DNA of 64,000 bases from an uncultured Desulfobacterales bacterium. GTDB lineage: Bacteria; Desulfobacterota; Desulfobacteria; Desulfobacterales; JAHEIW01. The notes beneath the pieces were generated by a model. It was not told the origin of the DNA and ran no database searches. It saw nothing but the letters and a program-made list of their open reading frames with translations. The stretch's first letter is position 1. Each line of letters starts with the position of its first letter. The position numbers and the translations under genes were made by a program. Where the stretch lies: positions 1 through 64,000 of the forward strand of contig CAMYLV010000012.1 in NCBI GenBank assembly GCA_947259495.1, written 5' to 3'. Below, one piece after another: positions 55,106 through 62,332 of the stretch.

Positions 55106-55345
55106 GACTTAAACGGGTATCAGGGGTTTTAGATTTTGTTCGATAATAAATGTAGAAATGGTTTTAAAGCCTTAGATTTTGTTTGAGGGCCCCCGCAGAA
55201 TGCGGGATTTCACATCTTGATCTAATAAATTAATGTGTTCAAACTGCGCAGTTTTTTCGAAGAAAATAAAGACGTAAACGGGTATCAGAGGTTTTTGGTA
55301 ATAATAGTAGAAATGGTTTTAGAGCTTTAGATTTTGTTCGAGGGC
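55106..55345. repeat. Tandem duplication of a palindrome arm
   Basis: 55106-55190 and 55271-55345 share ACGGGTATCAGGGGTTTT-type sequence, GTAGAAATGGTTTTA and TTAGATTTTGTTYGAGGGC, about 80 bases each. The first copy stops where the left arm of P4 stops, then diverges into a small CCCGCA/TGCGGG hairpin. Confidence 0.6.
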
Positions 55346-55447
55346 GCGGCGGGATTCGATTCAAAAACGGAGCGTACACGATAGTACGCGAGTATTTTGG
55401 ATCGGATCGCAACAAAGCCCTCCGGCAAAAGATAGGGCTCTAAAACC
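55325..55447. repeat. Stop-codon palindrome P4
   Basis: Arms TTTTAGAGC ... GCTCTAAAA and TTCGATTCAAAAACGGAGCGTAC / GTACGCGAGTATTTTGGATC; apex GCGTAC-ACGATA-GTACGC (identical to P3). Ends 6 bases before the nrdJ stop codon. Confidence 0.8.
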
Positions 55448-55452
55448 ATTTC

Positions 55453-57945
55453 TTAGCCGCATTTATTGAAGCCACAGAAGTGGCAGAGAATACACCCCTC
55501 CTCGAAGCTGACCGTCTGACCACATTCCGGACATTTTTCGCCCATGAGGCTGTGCCGGGTTTTGTGACTTTGTCTGGCGGCATCGCTGGAAATGTATCTG
55601 TTTTCCAGCACCCGCGCGATGGCATCGGGAATAGACAGCACCAATCCGCCATTTTGAAAGATCGGATGTTCACCGCCGATTCCTTTTAGCTGGTCCACGA
55701 TGTCATTGACTTTAACGCCCGATCTTAAGGCCAAAGACGCCAGGCGGCCAATGGCCTCGGTCTTGGCGGTGGTCGAGCGACCGGATTTACCGATGGTGGC
55801 AAATACTTCAAAGGGCTGATTGTCATATTCGGTGACGGTTACATAAAGATGGCCGTAACCGGTTTTCATCTTGGTGGTGAAGCCTTCAAGCGTCTCCGGT
55901 CGTTCTTTGACGGCTGCCAGGAATTTATTTCCGCGCTTTTCGTTGCGCGAAAATGATAACACCTGGTTTTCTTTGCTACCGTCTCGATAAATGGTTACAC
56001 CCTTACAGCCCAATTCATAGGCCAGATTGTAGACCTTCATGACGTCGTCTACGGTGGCATCGTGGGGCAGATTGACGGTCTTGGATACGGCGTTATCGGT
56101 ATATTGTTGAAATGCAGCCTGCATGCGAATATGCCACTCCGGTGAAATATCATGGGCGGTGACAAAGATTCGGCGAATGTCTTTAGGTATTTGTTTGATT
56201 TTACTGATGCTGCCTCTTTTGGCAATTTCATCCATTAATTCACGGCTGTAGAAGCGTTGCTCATTGGCCGCTTCTTCAAAATACGGATTGACTTCGAGCA
56301 ATTTGTCATTGTCCATCACGTTGCGCACAAAACTCAGCGCAAACAGGGGCTCGATGCCGCTGGAGCAACCGGCAATGATGCTCAATGTGCCTGTGGGGGC
56401 AATGGTGGTACAGGTGGCATTGCGTATTTTGAAACCCTGATCCTTGTAAATACTATTTTCCCAGTTGGGAAATACCCCGCGCTCTTCGGCCAGATTCTGG
56501 GATGCTTCGTGGGCGTTTTCCTGAATGAAGCGCATGACCGTTTCCGCTGTTTCCAGTGCTTCTTCCGAGTTATAGGCGATTTTCAGCTGATACAGCATAT
56601 CGGCAAACCCCATGACGCCCAGACCGATTTTACGATTGCCGTGAACCATCTCATCGATTTCCGGTAGCGGATATCTGGACATGTCGATGGTGTTGTCTAA
56701 AAATCTCACAGTCCAGCTGACCACTTCTTTTAATCCATCGAAATCGATCGTCGGTCCATCACCGTTTTCCAACACAAATTTGGCCAGGTTGATCGACCCC
56801 AGGTTGCACGCCTCCAAAGGCAGCAGCGGTTGTTCGCCGCAAGGGTTGGTGCTTTCGATGTCACCGAGTTGCGGGGTGGGGTTGTCCCGGTTGATACGAT
56901 CTAAAAAAATGATCCCAGGATCTCCGTTTTTCCAGGCCTGCTTAATCAGAGTTTGGTAGACTTCAGCCGCATTTAATCGGTTAACGGCTTTTTGATCGCG
57001 GGGATCAATCAGGTCATAATCCTCCTGCTTGTCAATGGCTTCCATAAAATCATCGGAGACCCCAACGGATATATTGAAATTATTGAGCTCACTGTTGTCT
57101 TCTTTACTGAATATGAATTCCATAATATCCGGGTGATCCACCCTTAAAATTGCCATGTTGGCCCCGCGGCGGGTGCCGCCCTGTTTAACCTGCTCGGTGG
57201 CGGTGTTAAAAATCTTCATAAACGATACCGGACCCGAGGCCACACCGCCGGTGGTGCCAACCGTACTGTTTTTGGGTCGCAGCCGTGAAAACGCAAACCC
57301 GGTGCCACCGCCGGATTTATGAATCAGGGCCGCGTGATGCAGGGCGCCAAAGATGCCCTCCATGCTGTCTTCCACCGGAAGGACAAAACAGGCCGCCAGC
57401 TGCCCCAGCCGGCGCCCGGCATTCATCAGGGTGGGGGAATTGGGCAGAAATTTTGCCTCGGTCATCATTGCGTAGAAGGTTTCCTCCCACTGCTCGACCT
57501 GTTCGGTGGAGGGCTTGCCGTATTTTTTTTCGGCTTTGGCAATGTGTCTGGCAACCCGGCGGAACATTTGCTCGGGGGTCTCGATCACCTTGCCTTTGCG
57601 GTTTTTTTTCAAATAGCGTCTTTTTAAAACCCGCTTGGCGTTTTCGGAGATGTTTATCCGGTTTTTAATAAAAATCGATTTATCCAGGCGAATCGGTGAA
57701 GGCTTGGTCAGCCCGAATTCCATCAACTTGGCTTCAATCATTTTTTCGATAAACGAGACCGGAATAGTGCTTATTTCCAGGTTCGAAATCTCTTTGCGCA
57801 GGGACCGGCTGATACCCATGGCCTGATCGCTGTCAATCGGATTTTCGCGGATAAGAATGTCACTAAAAAGCTGATCATCCCAGGTGTAGGTGCCCAGGTC
57901 AAAACTGCCTTCGTTGGTCACCAAAAACTTGCCTTTCTGCCCCAT
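55453..57945 (-). CDS. nrdJ: Adenosylcobalamin-dependent (class II) ribonucleotide reductase
   Basis: Reduces ribonucleotides to deoxyribonucleotides without oxygen. 830 aa: N-terminal region with partial ATP-cone resemblance (SLRKEISNLEISTIPVSFIEK), then KSGGGTGFAFSRLRPK, active-site CNLGSINLAKF and NPCGEQPLLPLEAC, and a C-terminal zinc ribbon CPECGQTV ... CHFCGFNKCG. No separate beta subunit is needed. A NrdR-type box lies in the upstream promoter. Confidence 0.93.
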   Translation of the reverse strand: MGQKGKFLVTNEGSFDLGTYTWDDQLFSDILIRENPIDSDQAMGISRSLRKEISNLEISTIPVSFIEKMIEAKLMEFGLTKPSPIRLDKSIFIKNRINISENAKRVLKRRYLKKNRKGKVIETPEQMFRRVARHIAKAEKKYGKPSTEQVEQWEETFYAMMTEAKFLPNSPTLMNAGRRLGQLAACFVLPVEDSMEGIFGALHHAALIHKSGGGTGFAFSRLRPKNSTVGTTGGVASGPVSFMKIFNTATEQVKQGGTRRGANMAILRVDHPDIMEFIFSKEDNSELNNFNISVGVSDDFMEAIDKQEDYDLIDPRDQKAVNRLNAAEVYQTLIKQAWKNGDPGIIFLDRINRDNPTPQLGDIESTNPCGEQPLLPLEACNLGSINLAKFVLENGDGPTIDFDGLKEVVSWTVRFLDNTIDMSRYPLPEIDEMVHGNRKIGLGVMGFADMLYQLKIAYNSEEALETAETVMRFIQENAHEASQNLAEERGVFPNWENSIYKDQGFKIRNATCTTIAPTGTLSIIAGCSSGIEPLFALSFVRNVMDNDKLLEVNPYFEEAANEQRFYSRELMDEIAKRGSISKIKQIPKDIRRIFVTAHDISPEWHIRMQAAFQQYTDNAVSKTVNLPHDATVDDVMKVYNLAYELGCKGVTIYRDGSKENQVLSFSRNEKRGNKFLAAVKERPETLEGFTTKMKTGYGHLYVTVTEYDNQPFEVFATIGKSGRSTTAKTEAIGRLASLALRSGVKVNDIVDQLKGIGGEHPIFQNGGLVLSIPDAIARVLENRYISSDAARQSHKTRHSLMGEKCPECGQTVSFEEGCILCHFCGFNKCG

Positions 57946-58201
57946 TGCGCTGCTCCTGATTTGGGAATGTGGCCCTGTGGCCGTGTCTAAAGTATAAAAA
58001 ATCCCCAGCTATCTGAGCGATAGCCATCCTATCCTGTATGATTTTAGGAGTTTTATTCTATTGAAAAGGTGTGATAGGGCTAAATGAAAATCGTCTCGAC
58101 GCAAAATAAATGGATGGTAAATTACCGACCCGGTTCAGCTCTGACCAGAGCCGAAGATGACCCGGTTTTACGCATTAGCCTATCATTTAGTGCAGTTACA
58201 A
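57946..58201. other. nrdJ leader region
   Basis: The 256 bases between the nrdJ start and its predicted promoter contain no gene. Nothing riboswitch-like (no cobalamin box) was recognised. Confidence 0.4.
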
Positions 58202-58230
58202 TTTATCTCATACAATATGTTGTATGTCAA
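58202..58230 (-). promoter_or_regulatory. nrdJ promoter with NrdR-type box in its spacer
   Basis: On the minus strand TTGACA (58230-58225) and GATAAA (58207-58202) are 17 bases apart. The palindrome ATACAA-TATG-TTGTAT (58210-58225) covers the spacer and agrees at 13 of 16 positions with the NrdR consensus acaCwAtATaTwGtgt. A weaker half-matching copy is at 58178-58193, 32 bases away as in tandem NrdR sites. Confidence 0.62.
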
Positions 58231-58300
58231 GAGAAATGTAGCTCCGTTTCGCAAGTTACTAGTCATTTGCTGGGCAAAGACTTAATATTAAATCAGGTGA

Positions 58301-58405
58301 TTATGCCGTTTTCCATAATAAGGTTCCGGAATACAGAAGTGCGGCATAAGGGGTTGTAGAAAAAAACCTTTGATTACCGCAACGTTTTTTTGACAACCCC
58401 TATAA
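58301..58405 (-). repeat. MITE-like element A7 (reverse orientation)
   Basis: Reads from the minus strand as TTATAGGGGTTGTC ... ACGTTGCGGTAATC / AAAGGTTTTTTTCTACAACC ... GGAAAACGGCATAA. 105 bp, lying between the NrdR-type promoter and the lipoprotein terminator. Confidence 0.75.
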
Positions 58406-58449
58406 AAGGGATGATGATTAAATTTTCCCGGCGGGCAATATTCAGCATG

Positions 58450-58490
58450 AAAAAAAGGCAGGGCCTGGTTTCCTGCTGAGCCCTGCCTTT
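58450..58490 (-). terminator. Rho-independent terminator of the porin-lipoprotein unit
   Basis: AAAGGCAGGGC ... GCCCTGCCTTTTTT on the minus strand, an 11-bp stem followed by a T run. It lies about 85 bases after the lipoprotein stop codon. Confidence 0.75.
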
Positions 58491-58573
58491 ACATAAAACC
58501 TCTGTCAGGGTCGGCTGACTTACCGCCCACCTGAGCCGGTCAGGTCCGAAAGCATCACAGTAAATTCAACGGC

Positions 58574-59080
58574 TTATTGCCCCTGTTGCTTTTTCCATTC
58601 CTGATAGGTCTTCCATTCTTTCCACTCCAGGAACTCTTTGTATTCAGCCGCACCTTGTGATGTTTTTTTCCATTCCTGAAACTCCCGGAATGCCTGTTGC
58701 TCTTTTTTCCATTCCTGAAATTCCTGGAACTCCCTGGCTGCCTCCGGGGTCACTTGCGTCTCCGTGGATGTCTGGCCGGCCGCTATCTGAGTTGACTTGG
58801 ATGGGGTGTCCGACGCTGCCGATGCAGCTTTATCGGCTTTTTCAGGAGCTTCTTTAGAACCTTCTTCTGATTTCTTCCTATTAAATTGCGGGAAGGCCCC
58901 ACCTTGTTTGGAATCATAGACGACCAAAGCGCCTTCTTCTCCGGTAAAGACACCGGGCCCTTCTTTCATTTCGCCGGCCGTTTGCTTGTACTCAGCCGGC
59001 TTGCCCCCGCAGCTCATCACAACAGCCGCTACCAGACTCAACCAGAATAACCTGTTTAGGATTGTTTGAAAGTTATGCAT
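58574..59080 (-). CDS. Lipoprotein with FQEWKK repeats
   Basis: A 168-aa protein with lipobox VVMSC (Cys about 24), an acidic/Ala-rich middle and a C-terminal stretch of repeated EFQEWKK-type units (about five, from residue 117), predicted helical and amphipathic. No family recognised. It lies 13 bases downstream of the porin gene and before a terminator, so it belongs to the porin transcript and may anchor or gate the porin, or tether it to peptidoglycan. Confidence 0.65.
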   Translation of the reverse strand: MHNFQTILNRLFWLSLVAAVVMSCGGKPAEYKQTAGEMKEGPGVFTGEEGALVVYDSKQGGAFPQFNRKKSEEGSKEAPEKADKAASAASDTPSKSTQIAAGQTSTETQVTPEAAREFQEFQEWKKEQQAFREFQEWKKTSQGAAEYKEFLEWKEWKTYQEWKKQQGQ

Positions 59081-59093
59081 ATGAACCTTTCTG

Positions 59094-60221
59094 CTAAAAT
59101 TTCACCCGGCCGCCGATCATGACGGCACTGATATTTTCGGGATCGCTGCTGTTCGCGGGATTTTCATTGTCCCGATCCAGTTTGTGCCAGCGGTAACAGC
59201 CGTAAAACTCCACGCTTTCCCAGGCATTCCAGACGGCTGCGCCACCGAAGGATGTGGCTTCGTCGCCGTTTTGGTCCACTCTGTCGGAGCGGTCTCCATC
59301 GACTGAAAATGCCCATTTGCCAACCTTGTAGCCCAGTTTCCCGTAGTAGTTGTGGGCGGTATTTCTGCCATTCGAATCAAAGTTCCGAAAAGCATGGGAG
59401 ATGGTCAGATTCAACCCCGAGTTGTGCAGAAAAGAGATCGAACCGCTAAACTGTTTGTAAGGATCACGCTGGTTGTCGCCCGGGACATAGCCAACAGCGG
59501 CCGCCAGTTTGCCGAAGTTTTCCCACTGATGGGCACTGCGTAAGGCCACATCATATGTTTGACCGTTCATGTAACTGCCGGAAAGCCCGAATCCCCAAAA
59601 CTTGGGCGTGTCGTAGCGGATGCGGTCCCGGCGGCTCAACCCGTCATAGTCGCTGAAGACATTGGCGATAAATGTATTATTGCCACCCGAATCTAATATC
59701 CTGTTGCCGTCGTCGTCACGGAATGAAAATCCGCCAGCCATGTCACCGATCGAAGCATAGGAAACCACGGTGGTGCCGGACAAGTCCACCTCGGAGGTGC
59801 CGTTGGTGGCTGTGTCGCCCTGGCCGAGAATGATCCGGCCCCAATTTTTATGTTCGACGTAAAATTCCATTTTGCGCTCTGTAAAGGTAACATCGGAAGT
59901 ATCGCCGTTGTCGCCGATGTCAATGACCCCGTTTCCACCACCGGTATCTACAGAAGAGTTGGATTCCATCTGGACTTCCCAGACGATGCCGACTTTCCAA
60001 ACTTCATCAAAATCATTGGAGCCGGTAAACCGAAAGCGGGTGGACGAGTTTTCGTTGTCCACAAACTTCACGTCGTTGTCATCTCCGTTGTCACCCCAGA
60101 GGATCGCCCGGTTGATCTGGCCGGAAATCTTGAAATCCACCGCCTGGGCCGCAGGTAAAATTAACAGGATGGTAAGCGTCATTGTCAATGTAAAAAGGCC
60201 TAATTGCAAAAATTTTTTCAT
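59094..60221 (-). CDS. Outer-membrane porin
   Basis: 375 aa with a signal peptide ending AAQA. The mature protein starts VDFKISGQINRAILWGD and shows alternating beta strands, YGKLGYKVGKWAFSVDGD, and a C-terminal aromatic (GGRVKF) that signals outer-membrane insertion. Typical of Gram-negative porins (porin_4/Gram-neg_porin-like). RBS AAGGAGGAG precedes the ATG. The loops are rich in Asp/Asn/Gly and may bind Ca2+ or solute. Confidence 0.85.
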   Translation of the reverse strand: MKKFLQLGLFTLTMTLTILLILPAAQAVDFKISGQINRAILWGDNGDDNDVKFVDNENSSTRFRFTGSNDFDEVWKVGIVWEVQMESNSSVDTGGGNGVIDIGDNGDTSDVTFTERKMEFYVEHKNWGRIILGQGDTATNGTSEVDLSGTTVVSYASIGDMAGGFSFRDDDGNRILDSGGNNTFIANVFSDYDGLSRRDRIRYDTPKFWGFGLSGSYMNGQTYDVALRSAHQWENFGKLAAAVGYVPGDNQRDPYKQFSGSISFLHNSGLNLTISHAFRNFDSNGRNTAHNYYGKLGYKVGKWAFSVDGDRSDRVDQNGDEATSFGGAAVWNAWESVEFYGCYRWHKLDRDNENPANSSDPENISAVMIGGRVKF

Positions 60222-60326
60222 CTTGAACTCCTCCTTGGATTAATTTGATCTTGCTTATGCTCTAATAATCAATGTTAATGACCTGCTCTTAACCACCTCC
60301 TTTCCTGGATGGGCTGATAAAAAATA
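60222..60326 (-). other. Porin leader with free anti-SD-complementary run
   Basis: The 105 bases between the porin start and the upstream terminator carry, on the minus strand, GGAAAGGAGGTGG (10 bases matching the 16S 3' end complement) with no start codon at proper spacing. A short GTG frame of 13 codons follows; it is not called as a gene. Confidence 0.35.
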
Positions 60327-60327
60327 A

Positions 60328-60375
60328 AAAAGGCAGTCAAAACGATCTGATGCGGATCTGTTTTGACTGCCTTTT
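60328..60375 (-). terminator. Strong hairpin terminator upstream of the porin gene
   Basis: AAAAGGCAGTCAAAACAGATC and GATCGTTTTGACTGCCTTTT form a nearly perfect 19-bp stem with a small loop; TTTTTTATTTTTT follows on the minus strand. No protein gene ends just before it. Confidence 0.7.
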
Positions 60376-60696
60376 CATCTCGACCGATAAAGTTCCCTTG
60401 CCCGTTTGTTTATCAAACAAGCCACCGTAATCCAAATCAGCGGAAAGCGCCGGATCAGTCGGTCGTGAAGTCATACTACACGTTGAACCAATTACAAATG
60501 ATATGCCAATCCACATACCATTGGTACTGAATGAAATTAAAATTTTGCGTTAACGTCTGCAGCCTGGAAAGCAATATGTTGAACGAAATATGGCCGTAAG
60601 ATCAGCCAATTTACACGGGAAATGTTAGGGCAAGGTTAAAATCACAATTAAGATATTTGAATCGATAAGATTACATAAGAACAGTAACTAATCTGT
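60376..60696 (-). ncRNA. Candidate leader or small RNA ending at the porin-proximal terminator
   Basis: A gene-free 320-base stretch between a possible minus-strand promoter (60697-60733) and the terminator at 60328-60375. The last 90 bases have short complementary segments (GCTTGTTTGATAAACAAACGGGCAAG). No known riboswitch class was recognised. The assignment is inference from promoter plus terminator. Confidence 0.35.
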
Positions 60697-60733
60697 ATTA
60701 TACGTATAAGTTACCCAAAATAAGCCATTTTGG
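60697..60733 (-). promoter_or_regulatory. Possible promoter and operator for a leftward leader RNA
   Basis: Minus-strand TATAAT at 60702-60697; 13 bases upstream the perfect inverted repeat CCAAAAT-N5-ATTTTGG (60715-60733) overlaps where a -35 would be. A regulator site is possible; no consensus -35 is visible. Confidence 0.35.
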
Positions 60734-60819
60734 CAATCATTTTGTTCAGATTGCAGAAATTTTTAGCGACGATTTTGGAAAGCTCGTCCTAAAATGCAGC
60801 CAAATCAACCAGCATTTAA

Positions 60820-60909
60820 TCCGCCGGAGGCGGACAAGGGCTTAATTCCCCTCCCCTTGGGCGGCGATACATATTCCGATTGATACCCCGTTGCTTGCAG
60901 CGGGGTAGT
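60820..60909. repeat. GC-rich hairpin repeats adjoining the dinB stop
   Basis: TACCCCGTTGC / GCAGCGGGGTA (60884-60907) sits at the dinB stop, followed by GGCGGCG and the hairpin TCCGCCGGAGGCGGA (60827-60841). Similar hairpins are common in intergenic DNA of Desulfobacterota (recollection); no T run, so the role as terminator is unclear. Confidence 0.5.
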
Positions 60910-62064
60910 TCATTCTTTGAGTGTGGCCCGTCCGATCGCATCTTTGCCAAACTTCTGGCTGATCGAATCCAATGCTTTATCGACTTTTTCCCAGTTGTCC
61001 GGGGGTTTTGCTTTATGCTCAAAAAGGCCCATCTGGACCGAGGCGGTGACCGTTGAAAATCCGGTGGTGCCAACCCCAATCAACCGAATTTTTTGGATGA
61101 TGTTGAAATCATCGATTAATTGCGCGGCGTGTTTATAAATGGTTTCAGATGATTGGGTGGGAATCGCAATGGTCGTCTGCCGGGTAACCGTTTTAAAGTC
61201 CGCATTTTTAACTTTAATGACAATCGTTCTGGCGCGCACACCAGCCTGTCTGAGCTGTCGGGCCACCTCTGCGGACTGGCTCAAAAGGTACCGTTTCAGC
61301 AGCTTGATGTCGCGCGTGTCGGCTGCCAGTGTGCGTTCACTGCTGATGGATTTGTGTGGCGCATGCGGCGTCACCGGGGAATCGTCGCTGCCGGATGAAA
61401 GGGTGCGCAAACGCTGGCCGAATTTGCCCAGATGCTTGAGCAGGGCTTTTTCCGGCAGCCGTTGGACATCACCCAGAGTTCGAATGCCCAACAACTCCAG
61501 CTGGCGCACCATTTTTTTGCCGACCCCGGGGACTTTTTTTATGGCCAACGACTCGATAAACTGCGGGACCTGATCCGGCATAATCAGTGTCAGTCCGTCG
61601 GGTTTATCCAGGTCAGAGGCAATTTTGGCCAGAAATTTATTGGGCGCCACCCCCACCGAACAGGTCAGATGAACGCTGTCGAGTATTTTGTGTTTGATTT
61701 CCCGGGCGATTTCCTGCGGCTCGCCGAACAGGCGCTGGCATCCTGTTATATCCACATAGGCTTCGTCGATGGACACCGGTTCCACCAGCGGAGAAAATTC
61801 CTTCAGCAGGGCCATTACTTTTTTGGACACTTCCTTATAGCGGCCCATGCGCGGCGGCACAAAAACGCCGTGGGGACATTTCTGTTTGGCCTGGAAGATG
61901 GGCATGGCCGAATGGACGCCGAAGCGCCTGGCTTCATAGCTGGCTGCCGAAACCACACCGCGGTTGGAGGTCCCGCCGACAATGACGCATTTGTTCTCTA
62001 ACCGGGGGTCGTCCAGTTTCTCCACGGAGGCATAAAAAGCATCCATGTCGATGTGCAGAATCAT
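60910..62064 (-). CDS. dinB: DNA polymerase IV (DinB)
   Basis: Error-prone Y-family polymerase. 384 aa with ILHIDMDAFYASVE (catalytic Asp), VSIDEAYVDIT (second catalytic Asp/Glu), GVAPNKFLAKIASD, KKVPGVGKK (helix-hairpin-helix) and a little-finger domain. Stands alone; a 6-bp inverted repeat is found about 95 bases upstream of the start. Confidence 0.95.
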   Translation of the reverse strand: MILHIDMDAFYASVEKLDDPRLENKCVIVGGTSNRGVVSAASYEARRFGVHSAMPIFQAKQKCPHGVFVPPRMGRYKEVSKKVMALLKEFSPLVEPVSIDEAYVDITGCQRLFGEPQEIAREIKHKILDSVHLTCSVGVAPNKFLAKIASDLDKPDGLTLIMPDQVPQFIESLAIKKVPGVGKKMVRQLELLGIRTLGDVQRLPEKALLKHLGKFGQRLRTLSSGSDDSPVTPHAPHKSISSERTLAADTRDIKLLKRYLLSQSAEVARQLRQAGVRARTIVIKVKNADFKTVTRQTTIAIPTQSSETIYKHAAQLIDDFNIIQKIRLIGVGTTGFSTVTASVQMGLFEHKAKPPDNWEKVDKALDSISQKFGKDAIGRATLKE

Positions 62065-62159
62065 GGGTGTCGCGTTTCGCGTTTGGGGTTGTAAAAAAAA
62101 TGATCAGAAAATAGAATAGGGTTGCAATTTATTACAAAATTGTATTATTTAAATCGAAC

Positions 62160-62177
62160 GTTTACAGATTCGTAAAC
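62160..62177 (-). promoter_or_regulatory. Inverted repeat upstream of dinB
   Basis: GTTTAC-AGATTC-GTAAAC, perfect 6-bp arms, about 95 bases before the dinB start. A repressor such as LexA could bind, but it does not match a LexA site I know for this group. The adjacent A+T-rich ATTACAAAATTGTATT would suit a promoter. Confidence 0.35.
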
Positions 62178-62220
62178 AGCCGTTTTTGTGAAACAGAACA
62201 GTTGAAGCAAAAAAGGTTTT

Positions 62221-62290
62221 TTACCCCGAAAGCACGAAGGAACTAAAACGCAAAAAAATTTGATCTTATTCTTTCGTGCTTTCGTGATTA
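62221..62290. repeat. Repeat F4, CACGAAG-type
   Basis: CCCCGAAAGCACGAAGG ... CTTTCGTGCTTTCGTG, an imperfect inverted repeat between dinB and the sigma-54 activator gene. Confidence 0.65.
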
Positions 62291-62332
62291 TATGATCGCA
62301 TTTAGTCTTCAGTTCACTATTCGGAAAAGAAA

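Noticed and set aside
57946-58201. Cobalamin riboswitch before nrdJ
   Set aside because: No B12-box-like segment was found; the NrdR-type palindrome explains control better.
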